Part shown: positions 24,397 through 32,598 of the stretch, piece after piece
Layout: each line of letters opens with the position of its first letter
Numbering within the stretch: position 1 is the stretch's first letter
Assembly (NCBI GenBank): GCA_034679345.1
Contig: JAXDAY010000004.1
Span: forward strand, 186,001-250,000
DNA from: JAXDAY01 sp034679345
GTDB taxonomy: Bacteria; Eisenbacteria; RBG-16-71-46; CAIMUX01; VGJL01
Reading direction: 5' to 3'
DNA: 64,000 nt
Notes under the pieces: generated by a model
What the model was told of the DNA's origin: nothing
What the model saw: the letters and a program-made list of their open reading frames with translations, nothing else
Databases searched by the model: none
Program-made: the position numbers and the translations under genes

Positions 24397-25473
24397 GTGG
24401 GGATCGACGAGCTGCGCCGCGAGATCGATCGTGTCGATCGCGAGATCCTGAGGCTCCTGGCCGATCGGATCGATGTGGCCCGGCGCATCGGAGAGGCGAA
24501 GCGCGCCGCCGGGGTGGAGCCGTACGATCCGCTCCGCGAGCAGCGCGTTCTCGACGAGCTGGTTCGCGATGGCTCGGCGCGCTTTCCGGCCGAGGGGCTG
24601 CGCGCGATCTACCGGGAGATCATATCGGCGAGCCGCACGCTCGAATCGGAGCGATCGATCCTCTACCTGGGCGCCGCGGGCGGGCTGTCGCATCACGCCG
24701 CCCGCGAACGGCTCGGGGACTCCGCGCCCCTGATCGCCTGCGGTAGCGCCGAACGGATCTTCGAACGCCTCGACTCGGGGGATGTCGACGTCGCGGTCCT
24801 GACGCTCGAACCCGGCTCGATGGAGGCCCATCTCGATCGCTTCGATCTCTTCCTGCATACCGAATCGCGGATCTTCGGGGAGTTCTACGTCGAGCCGCGC
24901 CCGGCGCTCTACGGCCCGCGAGACTTTCGCCCGGAGACGGTCTACGCGCATCCAGCCGTCCTGGCTGCATGCTCGCAATGGGTGGAGCGCTCCTCGCCTC
25001 GCACGCGCTTCATCGCAGTGGGGACGGGGGAAGAGGCAGGCGAGCGCGCCGCGCGCGAGGGCGCGGGTGCGCTGGGATATCGCGTGCTCGAGGGCCTCTA
25101 CGGGCTCGCCCCCATCGAGGAGGAGATCGGCGACGATCCCCGGTTGACGCGCCGATTCCTCCTGGTCGGTCGCCGCGATGGCGCTCGCTCCGGCCGGGAC
25201 AAGACATCGTTGATCGCGGTGATTCCCAATCGTCCCGGAGCGCTTCATCGGATCGCGGGGATCCTGGCAGCGCACGAGGTGAATCTCTGCTGGATCGAGC
25301 CGAAGGCGACGCGGCTGGGCGCGTGGGACCACATCTTCTTCCTCGACCTGGAGGGGCATCAGGAGGATAGGGCGATCCGCTCCACCCTCGAGGATCTTCG
25401 CGGAGCGGCGGAGCTGGTTCGTCTCCTCGGCTCCTATCCAAGCGAACGCCCGGCGAGCCGGAAGATCGGATGA
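24397..25473 (+). CDS. pheA: PheA-like chorismate mutase with altered prephenate dehydratase and ACT domains
   Basis: 358 residues in the P-protein layout. An AroQ chorismate mutase (~1-85: ELRREIDRVDREILRLLADR, then IGEAKRAAG) is followed by a prephenate-dehydratase-like domain (~88-260) and an ACT domain (~270-350). The mutase part looks normal. In the dehydratase part the usual GPxGTFS reads GAAGGLS, VPIENS reads LTLEPG near 138, the YSHPQ-QC motif reads YAHPAVLAAC near 183, and TRF reads TRRF near 251. The ACT motif ESRP reads EPKA near 301. Overall similarity still supports descent from PheA, but catalysis and phenylalanine feedback are doubtful. It overlaps aroA by ATGA. Confidence 0.8.
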   Translation: MGIDELRREIDRVDREILRLLADRIDVARRIGEAKRAAGVEPYDPLREQRVLDELVRDGSARFPAEGLRAIYREIISASRTLESERSILYLGAAGGLSHHAARERLGDSAPLIACGSAERIFERLDSGDVDVAVLTLEPGSMEAHLDRFDLFLHTESRIFGEFYVEPRPALYGPRDFRPETVYAHPAVLAACSQWVERSSPRTRFIAVGTGEEAGERAAREGAGALGYRVLEGLYGLAPIEEEIGDDPRLTRRFLLVGRRDGARSGRDKTSLIAVIPNRPGALHRIAGILAAHEVNLCWIEPKATRLGAWDHIFFLDLEGHQEDRAIRSTLEDLRGAAELVRLLGSYPSERPASRKIG

Positions 25474-26777
25474 GCGGCGGACCGCGGAGGCTCGTCTCGC
25501 GCCCGTGCGGTCCGCTCGTCGGCGAGGTCCGGGCGGTTTCCGACAAGTCGCTCTCGCATCGCGCGCTTATCTTCGCATCTCTCTCGCGCGGCCGCTCCCG
25601 GATCCGGGAGGCAAACCGGGGCGAGGACTGCCGCTCCACGGCCGGCGCGCTCGCCGCGCTCGGCGCGGGTGTCGAACCGACAGAAGACGGCTGGGAGATC
25701 GAAGGGACACGCGGGCGCTTCCGCGACCCCGAGGAGATCCTCGATCTCGGGAACTCCGGCACCGGCATCCGGCTGCTTGCCGGCTGCATCGCGGGGCGGA
25801 GGACCTGCGCCGTGCTGACCGGAGACTGCTCGCTCCGACGCCGGCCCATGCGACGCGTCGCCGAGCCGCTGGAGCGAATGGGCGCATCGATCCACCTGCG
25901 CGACGGGGAGTACCCTCCGATGGCGATTCGGGGAGCGATTCCGCGCCCGCTCCGCTACGAGGCTCCGATCGCCAGCGCCCAGGTGAAGAGCGCCATTCTG
26001 CTGGCTGCGACGGGCCTCGAAGGCGGGATCGTGGAAGTCCGCGAGCCTGCTTGTAGCCGCGATCACACGGAGCGCTTCATGGAGTGGCTCGGCCTGCCGA
26101 TCGTCCGGGAGGCTGCGAGCTGCCTCGTGCGCGCCCCGATTCCCGGCATCGATCGTTTCGAGATCTCGATTCCGGCCGATCCTTCATCGGCGGCGTTCTA
26201 TATCGTCGCCGCCACCCTCGTCCCCGGCTCCGATCTCCTGCTCGGTTCCGTTCTCCTCAATCCGACGCGCTCCGGATTCCTGGACGCGCTCGCGGCGATG
26301 GGCGCGAGCATCGAGGTGGAAGAGGAGGACGGCTCGGGCCCGGAGCGCATCGCGCGCATTCGAGCGCGGTACGCGCCGCTGCGGGGGACTGAGATCTCCG
26401 GGGAGCTTCTCCTGCGCTCCATCGACGAGATTCCGATCCTCACTGTGGCGGCCGTCGCCGCGCAGGGAGTCACCGAGATCCGCGACGCCCGCGAGCTGCG
26501 CGTGAAGGAGTCGGATCGACTCGCCTCGAGCGCCGCGATGGCCCGGGCCCTCGGGGCGGAGGTCGCGCTCGCCGATGATCGCCTGACGATCCACGGCCGG
26601 GGAGCCATCGAGGCCGGCGCGATCGAAGTGCGCGGGGATCACCGGATCGCGATGAGCGGCATCGTCGCCGGTTGCGCCGCACGGGGCGAGGTCGCCATCG
26701 ACGACGCCTCCCCGATTCCCACCTCGGATCCCGGTTTCGTCGCCGGGATCGTGCGGCTCGGGGCGAATCTCGAATGA
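25470..26777 (+). CDS. aroA: 3-phosphoshikimate 1-carboxyvinyltransferase (EPSP synthase)
   Basis: 435 residues, normal length. The enzyme joins phosphoenolpyruvate and shikimate 3-phosphate in the cytoplasmic shikimate pathway. Conserved motifs are VSDKSLSHRALIF (substrate lysine), the LGNSGTGIRLLAG signature, SAQVKSAILLA, and the second signature ELRVKESDRL, with GDHRIAMS near the end. The ATG overlaps the pheA stop (ATGA), and the aroA stop overlaps the next ATG in the same way. It is therefore the middle member of a coupled trio. Confidence 0.96.
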   Translation: MSGGPRRLVSRPCGPLVGEVRAVSDKSLSHRALIFASLSRGRSRIREANRGEDCRSTAGALAALGAGVEPTEDGWEIEGTRGRFRDPEEILDLGNSGTGIRLLAGCIAGRRTCAVLTGDCSLRRRPMRRVAEPLERMGASIHLRDGEYPPMAIRGAIPRPLRYEAPIASAQVKSAILLAATGLEGGIVEVREPACSRDHTERFMEWLGLPIVREAASCLVRAPIPGIDRFEISIPADPSSAAFYIVAATLVPGSDLLLGSVLLNPTRSGFLDALAAMGASIEVEEEDGSGPERIARIRARYAPLRGTEISGELLLRSIDEIPILTVAAVAAQGVTEIRDARELRVKESDRLASSAAMARALGAEVALADDRLTIHGRGAIEAGAIEVRGDHRIAMSGIVAGCAARGEVAIDDASPIPTSDPGFVAGIVRLGANLE

Positions 26778-28087
26778 AGCGGCGCCCGATCCTCGCCATC
26801 GATGGCCCGGCGGGGACCGGCAAGACGACGAGCGCGCGCCTCGTCGCTCGGCGCTTGGGCTTCGCCTACATCGACTCGGGCGCGCTCTATCGGGCGATCG
26901 CGCTCGCCGCCTACCGGGCGGGGATCGAATCCGCCGAGGACGACTCGATCATTCCCTTGCTCGCGCGGCTCCCAGTCAGGGCGGCCCTCACGCATCGCGC
27001 CTTCCGCGTGACGATCGGCGCGGAGGACGTGACGGATCGGCTGAGGGAGCCGGAGGTGAGCCAGCTCGCCTCGAAGCTCGCCGTGCGCCCCGATGTGCGC
27101 GATCGCGTCGTCGAGTGGCTGCGGGAGCTCGCGTCGATGGGGCCGGCGGTCATCGAGGGACGCGACATCGGGACCGCCGTCTTTCCGAAGGCGGAGCTGA
27201 AGATCTTTCTCACCGCTTCCGTCGCGGTGCGGGCGAGGCGTCGCGCCCTCGAGCTCGCGGAGCGCGGGATCGAGATCTCGGAGGAACAGGTCGCCCGCGA
27301 GCTGGTCGAGCGCGACGAGCGCGACTCGCGGCGGGCGATCGCCCCGCTGCAGCGCGCGCCGGACGCGTTCGAGGTCGACACCTCCGCAATCGATGTCGAG
27401 GGGCAGGTCGCGCGCATCCTGGAGGCGTGGGGCGCCCGCATCCGGCCGAAGCGCAGGCCGTTCTACCGCCTGGAGCAGTGGCTGGTCCGGACTTCGGTTC
27501 GTCTCATCCATGGGCTTGAGGTCAGAGGCAGCGAGAGCGTGCCGCGGGCCGGCGGGGTGATCCTCGTGGCGAACCACAAGTCGTATCTCGATCCTCCGCT
27601 CGTCGGTTCGCTTCTGCCCCGGGAGACCGCCTATCTCGCCAAGAGGGAGCTCTTCTCCAATCCGGTGGCGAGGCTGTGGCTCAAGAACAGCAATGCCATT
27701 CCCATCGATCGAGCGGGATTCGATCGCGAGGCAATCGATCGTTCCATGAACGTCTTGCGGGAGGGATGCGCGCTCCTCGTCTTTCCGGAGGGGACGCGGA
27801 TCCGTCGCCCCGGCTTCGGAGAGCCCAAAGAGGGGATCGCCATGCTCGCCGCCCGCGCCGAAGTGCCGATCGTCCCGGTCCACATCCGAGGAAGCTGGCC
27901 CGAGGAAAGGCGGCGACTCCGAAGGCCGAAGGTCCGAATCCGTTTCGGCCGGCCATTTCTGCTGGAGAAGGTCCCCGCAGGTCGCGCCGGACGGTCTCGA
28001 TTCCCGGGGATCGCCCGCGAGATCATGGATCGGATCGCTCAGGTGGAGCGGGAATCGCCGCTTGAGTCGGAGACGCGAACTCCGTAG
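26774..28087 (+). CDS. cmk: Fusion of cytidylate kinase and PlsC-type acyltransferase
   Basis: 437 residues with two complete domains. Residues ~1-222 are (d)CMP kinase: P loop AIDGPAGTGKTTSARLVA, YIDSGALYRA, EGRDIGTAVFP, and the RRALEL lid. Residues ~230-437 are a 1-acylglycerol-3-phosphate acyltransferase: HX4D at His268/Asp273 (NHKSYLD), then IPIDR and FPEGTR near 337. No frameshift or stop separates them, and a short basic linker (RPKRRPFYRLEQW) joins them. Separate cmk and plsC genes are adjacent in many bacteria, so this looks like a gene fusion. It is coupled to aroA by ATGA, and rpsA follows. Confidence 0.9.
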   Translation: MKRRPILAIDGPAGTGKTTSARLVARRLGFAYIDSGALYRAIALAAYRAGIESAEDDSIIPLLARLPVRAALTHRAFRVTIGAEDVTDRLREPEVSQLASKLAVRPDVRDRVVEWLRELASMGPAVIEGRDIGTAVFPKAELKIFLTASVAVRARRRALELAERGIEISEEQVARELVERDERDSRRAIAPLQRAPDAFEVDTSAIDVEGQVARILEAWGARIRPKRRPFYRLEQWLVRTSVRLIHGLEVRGSESVPRAGGVILVANHKSYLDPPLVGSLLPRETAYLAKRELFSNPVARLWLKNSNAIPIDRAGFDREAIDRSMNVLREGCALLVFPEGTRIRRPGFGEPKEGIAMLAARAEVPIVPVHIRGSWPEERRRLRRPKVRIRFGRPFLLEKVPAGRAGRSRFPGIAREIMDRIAQVERESPLESETRTP

Positions 28088-28100
28088 ACTCTCGATCTTG

Positions 28101-28121
28101 TAACGGGACTTCGTCCCGTTA
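28101..28121 (+). promoter_or_regulatory. 9-bp hairpin in the rpsA leader
   Basis: TAACGGGAC (28101-28109) and GTCCCGTTA (28113-28121) pair perfectly around a TTC loop. It lies between the fusion gene and the rpsA ribosome site and has no T run. It could be a leader element that helps S1 autoregulation or a processing site; the function is not established. Confidence 0.4.
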
Positions 28122-28166
28122 TGCGGCCTCACGGCCGGATTCTATTCCCAAGGAGGTCATTCGTTC

Positions 28167-29966
28167 ATGTACCACGATCCGGAAGCTCCCGGAGCGGCAG
28201 AGGAGCGTCCGCGCTCGATGCCTCGTCGCCCCATCGAGGTCAAGCTGATGCACCAAGATGACGACGACGAGCATGGCGTTCCGAGTGATGAGATCAAGTC
28301 TCTCGTCGATCTGTACGAGGACTCCCTGCGCAATGTCGAGGAGGGGGAGATCCTCAAGGGTCGAATCCTTCGAGTCGACGAGAAGGAAGTGATGGTTGAC
28401 ATCGGGTTCAAGTCGGAGGGGGTGATCCCCATCGACGAGTTCGGCGATGTGGACCAGATCCGCGTCGGCGAAGAGGTCGACGTCTTCCTGGAGAAGATGG
28501 AGGACCAGGACGGCCTGGTGGTCCTCTCCAAGCAGCGCGCCGACTTCGTGAAGGTCTGGGACCGAGTGAAGGAGGCGGCGGAGAAGGGCGAGGTCGTCGA
28601 GGGGCGCCTCGTGCGCAAGATCAAGGGCGGGGCTGTCGTCGATCTCTTCGGAGTCGAGGCGTTCCTGCCGGGTAGCCAGATCGCGCTGCGTCCGCCGCAG
28701 TCGATCGAGTCGCTGATGAACCAGACCCTTCAGTTCAAGATCATCAAGCTGAACAAGCGGCGCCGGAACATCGTCGTCTCGCGCCGGCTCGTCCTCGAGC
28801 AGGAGCGGGAGACGGCGAAAACCGAGATCATCAAGGAGCTCGAGGCGGGACAGATTCGCGAAGGGTATGTCAAGAACATCACCGACTTCGGGGCCTTCGT
28901 CGACTTGGGCGGCATCGACGGGCTGCTCCATATCACAGACATGTCTTGGGGCCGGGTGAAGCATCCCAGCGAGGTCGTTTCGGTCGGCGACAAGATCCAG
29001 GTGAAGATTCTCTCGTTCGAGCCGGAGCGCGAGCGGATCAGCTTGGGGCTGAAGCAGCTCACCGAGTACCCGTGGGATCGCGTCGAGCTGAAGTACCCCA
29101 TCGGCACCAAGGTCTCGGGGAAGGTCGTCTCGATCACCGAGTACGGCGCCTTCGTCGAGCTCGAGAAGGGCGTCGAAGGGCTCATCCACGTCTCGGAGAT
29201 GTCCTGGACCAAGCATGTCCGCCATCCCAACAAGATCCTGACCGAGGGTCAGGAAGTGGATTGCATGGTCCTCAAGGTCGATCGCGAGCACGAAAAGATC
29301 TCCCTGGGCCTGAAGCAGGTCGAGCCCGATCCGTGGCTCACGCTGGACGAGCGCTACCCTCCGGGGATGGTCCTCTCGGGTAGGGTGCGGAACCTCACGA
29401 ACTTCGGGGCCTTCGTCGAACTCGAGGACGGGATCGACGGGCTCGTCCATATCTCCGACATGTCCTGGACGCGGCGCGTCGGCCATCCGAGCGAAGTGCT
29501 CAAGAAGGGCGAGAAGGTCGACGTGAAGGTTCTGAACATCGACAAGGAGAACCGGAGGATCTCTCTCGGACTGAAGCAGGTGACTGACGATCCGTGGCCC
29601 GAGATCATGGATCGCTATCCCATCGGGATGACGGTGCACGGCCGGGTCCTGCGGGTGATCGACGGGGGCGCGATCGTGCTCGTCGACCGCGAGATCGAGG
29701 GATTCGTGCCTGCGAGTCAACTCGGCCTGGAGAGCTTCCGCCATCCCGGCGAACACTTCCAGACCGACGACGAGCTGGACATGAACGTCACTCGCATCGA
29801 CCTCGCGAATCACCGGATGGTCCTCTCGGTTCGCGGCTGGCTCGGTGAGCAGGATGCGGAAACGCAGACCGCATTCCTCGAGAAGTACAGCCAGAAGAGA
29901 GCGACCGTCACGGAGTCCGAGGAAACTCCTGGGGACACCTCCCTCGAGACCGTCGAGGAAGAGTAG
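28167..29966 (+). CDS. rpsA: 30S ribosomal protein S1
   Basis: 599 residues with six S1 (OB-fold) repeats starting at about 50, 135, 220, 307, 393 and 480. Repeats 3-5 show the full FGAFVDL-GIDGLLHITDMSW type pattern, and repeats 1, 2 and 6 are more divergent, as is usual. S1 recruits mRNA to the 30S subunit. The start has an ideal AAGGAGGT nine bases upstream. An acidic N-terminus (HQDDDDEH) precedes the first repeat. It follows cmk as in many bacteria and ends at a strong terminator. Confidence 0.97.
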   Translation: MYHDPEAPGAAEERPRSMPRRPIEVKLMHQDDDDEHGVPSDEIKSLVDLYEDSLRNVEEGEILKGRILRVDEKEVMVDIGFKSEGVIPIDEFGDVDQIRVGEEVDVFLEKMEDQDGLVVLSKQRADFVKVWDRVKEAAEKGEVVEGRLVRKIKGGAVVDLFGVEAFLPGSQIALRPPQSIESLMNQTLQFKIIKLNKRRRNIVVSRRLVLEQERETAKTEIIKELEAGQIREGYVKNITDFGAFVDLGGIDGLLHITDMSWGRVKHPSEVVSVGDKIQVKILSFEPERERISLGLKQLTEYPWDRVELKYPIGTKVSGKVVSITEYGAFVELEKGVEGLIHVSEMSWTKHVRHPNKILTEGQEVDCMVLKVDREHEKISLGLKQVEPDPWLTLDERYPPGMVLSGRVRNLTNFGAFVELEDGIDGLVHISDMSWTRRVGHPSEVLKKGEKVDVKVLNIDKENRRISLGLKQVTDDPWPEIMDRYPIGMTVHGRVLRVIDGGAIVLVDREIEGFVPASQLGLESFRHPGEHFQTDDELDMNVTRIDLANHRMVLSVRGWLGEQDAETQTAFLEKYSQKRATVTESEETPGDTSLETVEEE

Positions 29967-29982
29967 ACCGGGTCCACGGCTG

Positions 29983-30027
29983 CGAGGGGACGGCTCTCCA
30001 AGGGAGGCGCCGTCCCCTCGGGCTTTC
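29983..30027 (+). terminator. Rho-independent-type terminator after rpsA
   Basis: A perfect 12-bp stem, CGAGGGGACGGC (29983-29994) with 30009-30020, a 14-base loop, and a short GGCTTT tail. It begins 17 bases after the rpsA stop. Confidence 0.75.
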
Positions 30028-30090
30028 CGCCTTGCGGGCGCGCGGGAAGCGACCCTAGTATGATACGGCTGTCGCGAAGGGAGGCCTGGA

Positions 30091-30441
30091 GTGTCGTTCC
30101 TGAAGCTCGTGATCGGGATCGCCTTCATGAGCGCGGTCCTGTTTTTCGCGGTTCTGAACCTCGAAGAAACGACCGATATCAGACTCTGGCCAGACGCGGA
30201 GCATCACTATCGCGACGTCCCGGTCGTCGTTGCGCTGCTGAGCGCGTATCTCCTCGGGATCATCAGCTACTTTTTGATCAGCCTCGTCCGCGACGTGCGC
30301 CTGCGCTCGCAGCTCGGGAGGCTGCGCAAGGAGAACCGCTCGCTCATCGATGAAGTGCATCAGCTGCGCGGATCCGCTCTGAACGACCTGCCCATGGAAG
30401 AGGCGCAGGGGGCAGCAGTCCCCGAAGGAAGGAAGAGGTGA
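30091..30441 (+). CDS. lapA: LapA family membrane protein
   Basis: 116 residues with two membrane helices (~5-22 and ~45-65) and a charged cytoplasmic coiled coil (LRSQLGRLRKENRSLIDEV). The first helix and the VLFFAVLNLEETTDI segment match the LapA/DUF1049 pattern, in which NxxxVxL follows TM1. In gammaproteobacteria LapA and LapB control lipopolysaccharide assembly and LpxC turnover. The GTG has AAGGGAGG upstream. It overlaps the lapB-like gene (GTGA), and that shared order is the main support for the assignment. Confidence 0.78.
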   Translation: MSFLKLVIGIAFMSAVLFFAVLNLEETTDIRLWPDAEHHYRDVPVVVALLSAYLLGIISYFLISLVRDVRLRSQLGRLRKENRSLIDEVHQLRGSALNDLPMEEAQGAAVPEGRKR

Positions 30442-31637
30442 ACCTAGGGCAGTTCCTCCTGCTCGTCGTGATCCTGGGAGGGATTCTCGCCTTTGTCGGC
30501 GTTCCCTGGTGGATGGCGCGCCGCAGGGAGCCGGAGGCATGGAATCCATCGCAGAGCTATCTCGCGGCGATCGACGCGCTGATGCGCGGGGATCGAGGCG
30601 GGGCGGTGATCGCGCTGCGCGACCTCGCTCGCAACGATGCTGATAACCTCAATGCCTATCTCCGGCTGGGCGATCTCCTTCGGAGGATGGGGCACACGGA
30701 GCGGGCCTACCGGATCCACGCCGATCTCCAGGTGCGGCGCATCGACGATCCCGGCGACCGGCGCCACCTCGACGAGAGCCTCCTCGAGGACCTCGAGCTG
30801 CTCGGACGCTACGACGAGGCCCATTCCACGGCGGAGTCGCTGCTCGCGATCGACCGCCGCAATCCTACCGCCTTGCGCGTCCTCGTCCGTTACCACGAGA
30901 AGCGGGGCGATTGGGAAAAGGCTCTCGAGCTGCTGGATGAGTGGGACCGCGGCCACCCGGGCAGCGCACGACCGACGCCGGCGCAGATGCGCATCCACAT
31001 GGCCCGGCTCCACCTCGAGGCGGGACGGATGCGCGAGGCAGGCAAGCTCCTCGATGAGGCGCAGAAGCTGTCACCCGACGGCGTGATCGCTCACGTCTTC
31101 CGGGGCGACCTGCTCGCGTCCGAAGGAAGGATCGAGAGCGCGATCGAGGAATGGATGCGCTACGTGCGCGATCACGGCTATCGCTCGGATCAAGTCTTCG
31201 CGCGCCTGGAAAAGGCCTACTTCGAGATGGGTCGTTTCGGCGATCTCGTTCAGGTCTATGAAGGGCTCGCGGGGGGCCGGGGCGGCAATCTCCATGCGGC
31301 AGTCGCCCTCGCCGAAATGCACAGGCGAAGGGGGAGGACGGAGGACGCGATCCGCCAGCTCGAGTCGGTGGTCGAGCAGGAACCGGAGAATCGCGGCGCC
31401 CGGCGACAGCTCGTGGGGGGGCTGTTGCAGCTGGGCCGCACGGAGCAGGCCCTTCGGGAGCTCGATATCCTCCTGTCCCAATCGTCCCTGAGAGACCCGG
31501 GCGGATCCTGCACGCACTGTGGGGCCTCGACATCCGACCTGTGGGTCCGCTGCGATCGCTGCGACGGCTGGCAAGAGCCGGCCCGGGGACTGCCGCCTCC
31601 GCGGCCACGGGCGATCGCAGTCCCCCCGCCCGATTGA
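30438..31637 (+). CDS. lapB: LapB-like TPR protein with C-terminal metal knuckle
   Basis: 399 residues: an N-terminal membrane helix (~4-22), then TPR repeats from ~40 to ~350 (for example AYLRLGDLLRRMGHTERAYRI and AVALAEMHRRRGRTEDAIRQL). A C-terminal rubredoxin-like knuckle (CTHCG near 357 and CDRC near 373, followed by WQ) matches the metal site of E. coli LapB/YciM. LapB recruits FtsH to LpxC to limit lipid A synthesis. A Pro-rich tail ends the protein. The first residue is a GTG overlapping lapA, so the pair is coupled. FtsH is not in the window. Confidence 0.82.
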   Translation: MNLGQFLLLVVILGGILAFVGVPWWMARRREPEAWNPSQSYLAAIDALMRGDRGGAVIALRDLARNDADNLNAYLRLGDLLRRMGHTERAYRIHADLQVRRIDDPGDRRHLDESLLEDLELLGRYDEAHSTAESLLAIDRRNPTALRVLVRYHEKRGDWEKALELLDEWDRGHPGSARPTPAQMRIHMARLHLEAGRMREAGKLLDEAQKLSPDGVIAHVFRGDLLASEGRIESAIEEWMRYVRDHGYRSDQVFARLEKAYFEMGRFGDLVQVYEGLAGGRGGNLHAAVALAEMHRRRGRTEDAIRQLESVVEQEPENRGARRQLVGGLLQLGRTEQALRELDILLSQSSLRDPGGSCTHCGASTSDLWVRCDRCDGWQEPARGLPPPRPRAIAVPPPD

Positions 31638-31641
31638 GCCG

Positions 31642-32598
31642 ATGATGCGCCTGGTCCTCCTCGCGGCAGCGCTTCTGGTCGGCTTGACGCCGATGCGGTC
31701 GGAGGCTCAGAGAGAGCGCCCCGGGATCTTGCGAGGGATTCTGGACGAGTTTGCCCCCGGTAGCGCCGAAGAGCTGGACGCACAGGCGCGCGGCACGCAG
31801 GATGGCGATGAGGCGCGCCGGCTCTACTCCACGCTGCAGGCGCGCCACGCGGATCGCCCCGAGGGAGTCAGGGCCGCCCTCTGGATGGGGTTCTGGTCTT
31901 ACAGCGGCGGGGATTTCGAAGCGGCGCTGGAGATGTTCGAGCGGGCCAGGCGTCATGCCCGCGATCCCGAGATGAAGGCGCGCGCCGAGTTCTGGTGCGA
32001 GCAGGTTCGCCACATGCTCGGCGGAGAACCGCTCACTGAGTCCCAGGCGACGGGCGGCGAGGGTTTCTACGCCGTGCTCCGGCGCCTGGTGCACGCCGAT
32101 CGCTCCATCCGAGCGGGAAGGCGAAGCGATGCGGAGGCGACCCTGCTGGCTCTGGAGGGCGACTCTCGCAGGACGGGTCTGCTTTCACTGGTCGCGGTTC
32201 GCTGGAATGATGCCCTCGCATTGGCGGGCGGGAGGGTGGCCCGGGATCCGATTCTTCCGCTGCTCGCTTCTCTGGACGGGCTCCCCGAGCAGGTCTATCT
32301 CGCTCCGGCCGCGGCAATGGCATCCGAGCAGGGCCAGCCCGCCATTGAGCCCGAGGGGGGCGACCGGGTCTGGACGCTCGAGTTCGGGGTCTACCTTCGA
32401 GACGAAGACGCCCAGCTCGAGGCCGATCGATTGGGCAGGGCCGGCTATGAGGCGCGTGTCGACTCGGTCATCGAGGACGGTCGCAGACGTCTCCACCTGC
32501 GTCTCGGCGCGTTCCCATCCCGCGCCGAGGCCGAGAGCCTCGCCGCGAGGATCCCGCCGGAGTTGGCCGCACCTCCCTGGATCGTGCAGGTGCGATGA
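31642..32598 (+). CDS. Exported protein with TPR-like region and SPOR domain
   Basis: 318 residues. A signal peptide (~1-22, ending RSEAQ) leads to a helical TPR-like segment (~50-130: EGVRAALWMGFWSYSGGDFE, AALEMFERARRHA). The last ~75 residues match the SPOR pattern (WTLEFGVYLRDEDAQLEADR, LHLRLGAFPSRAEAESLA). SPOR domains bind denuded peptidoglycan strands and often mark septal or envelope proteins. The ATG lies five bases after the lapB stop. Its stop overlaps the mutS ATG (ATGA), although no functional link to repair is known. Confidence 0.78.
   Translation: MMRLVLLAAALLVGLTPMRSEAQRERPGILRGILDEFAPGSAEELDAQARGTQDGDEARRLYSTLQARHADRPEGVRAALWMGFWSYSGGDFEAALEMFERARRHARDPEMKARAEFWCEQVRHMLGGEPLTESQATGGEGFYAVLRRLVHADRSIRAGRRSDAEATLLALEGDSRRTGLLSLVAVRWNDALALAGGRVARDPILPLLASLDGLPEQVYLAPAAAMASEQGQPAIEPEGGDRVWTLEFGVYLRDEDAQLEADRLGRAGYEARVDSVIEDGRRRLHLRLGAFPSRAEAESLAARIPPELAAPPWIVQVR

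Noticed and set aside
23107..25359. 750-codon open frame on the minus strand
   Set aside because: It lies antisense to scpB, rluB and pheA, is Arg/Pro/Asp-rich with no domain pattern, and is a typical shadow of high-GC codon use.
28119..30128. 669-codon repeat-like open frame on the minus strand
   Set aside because: Its apparent repeats mirror the S1 repeats of rpsA on the + strand.
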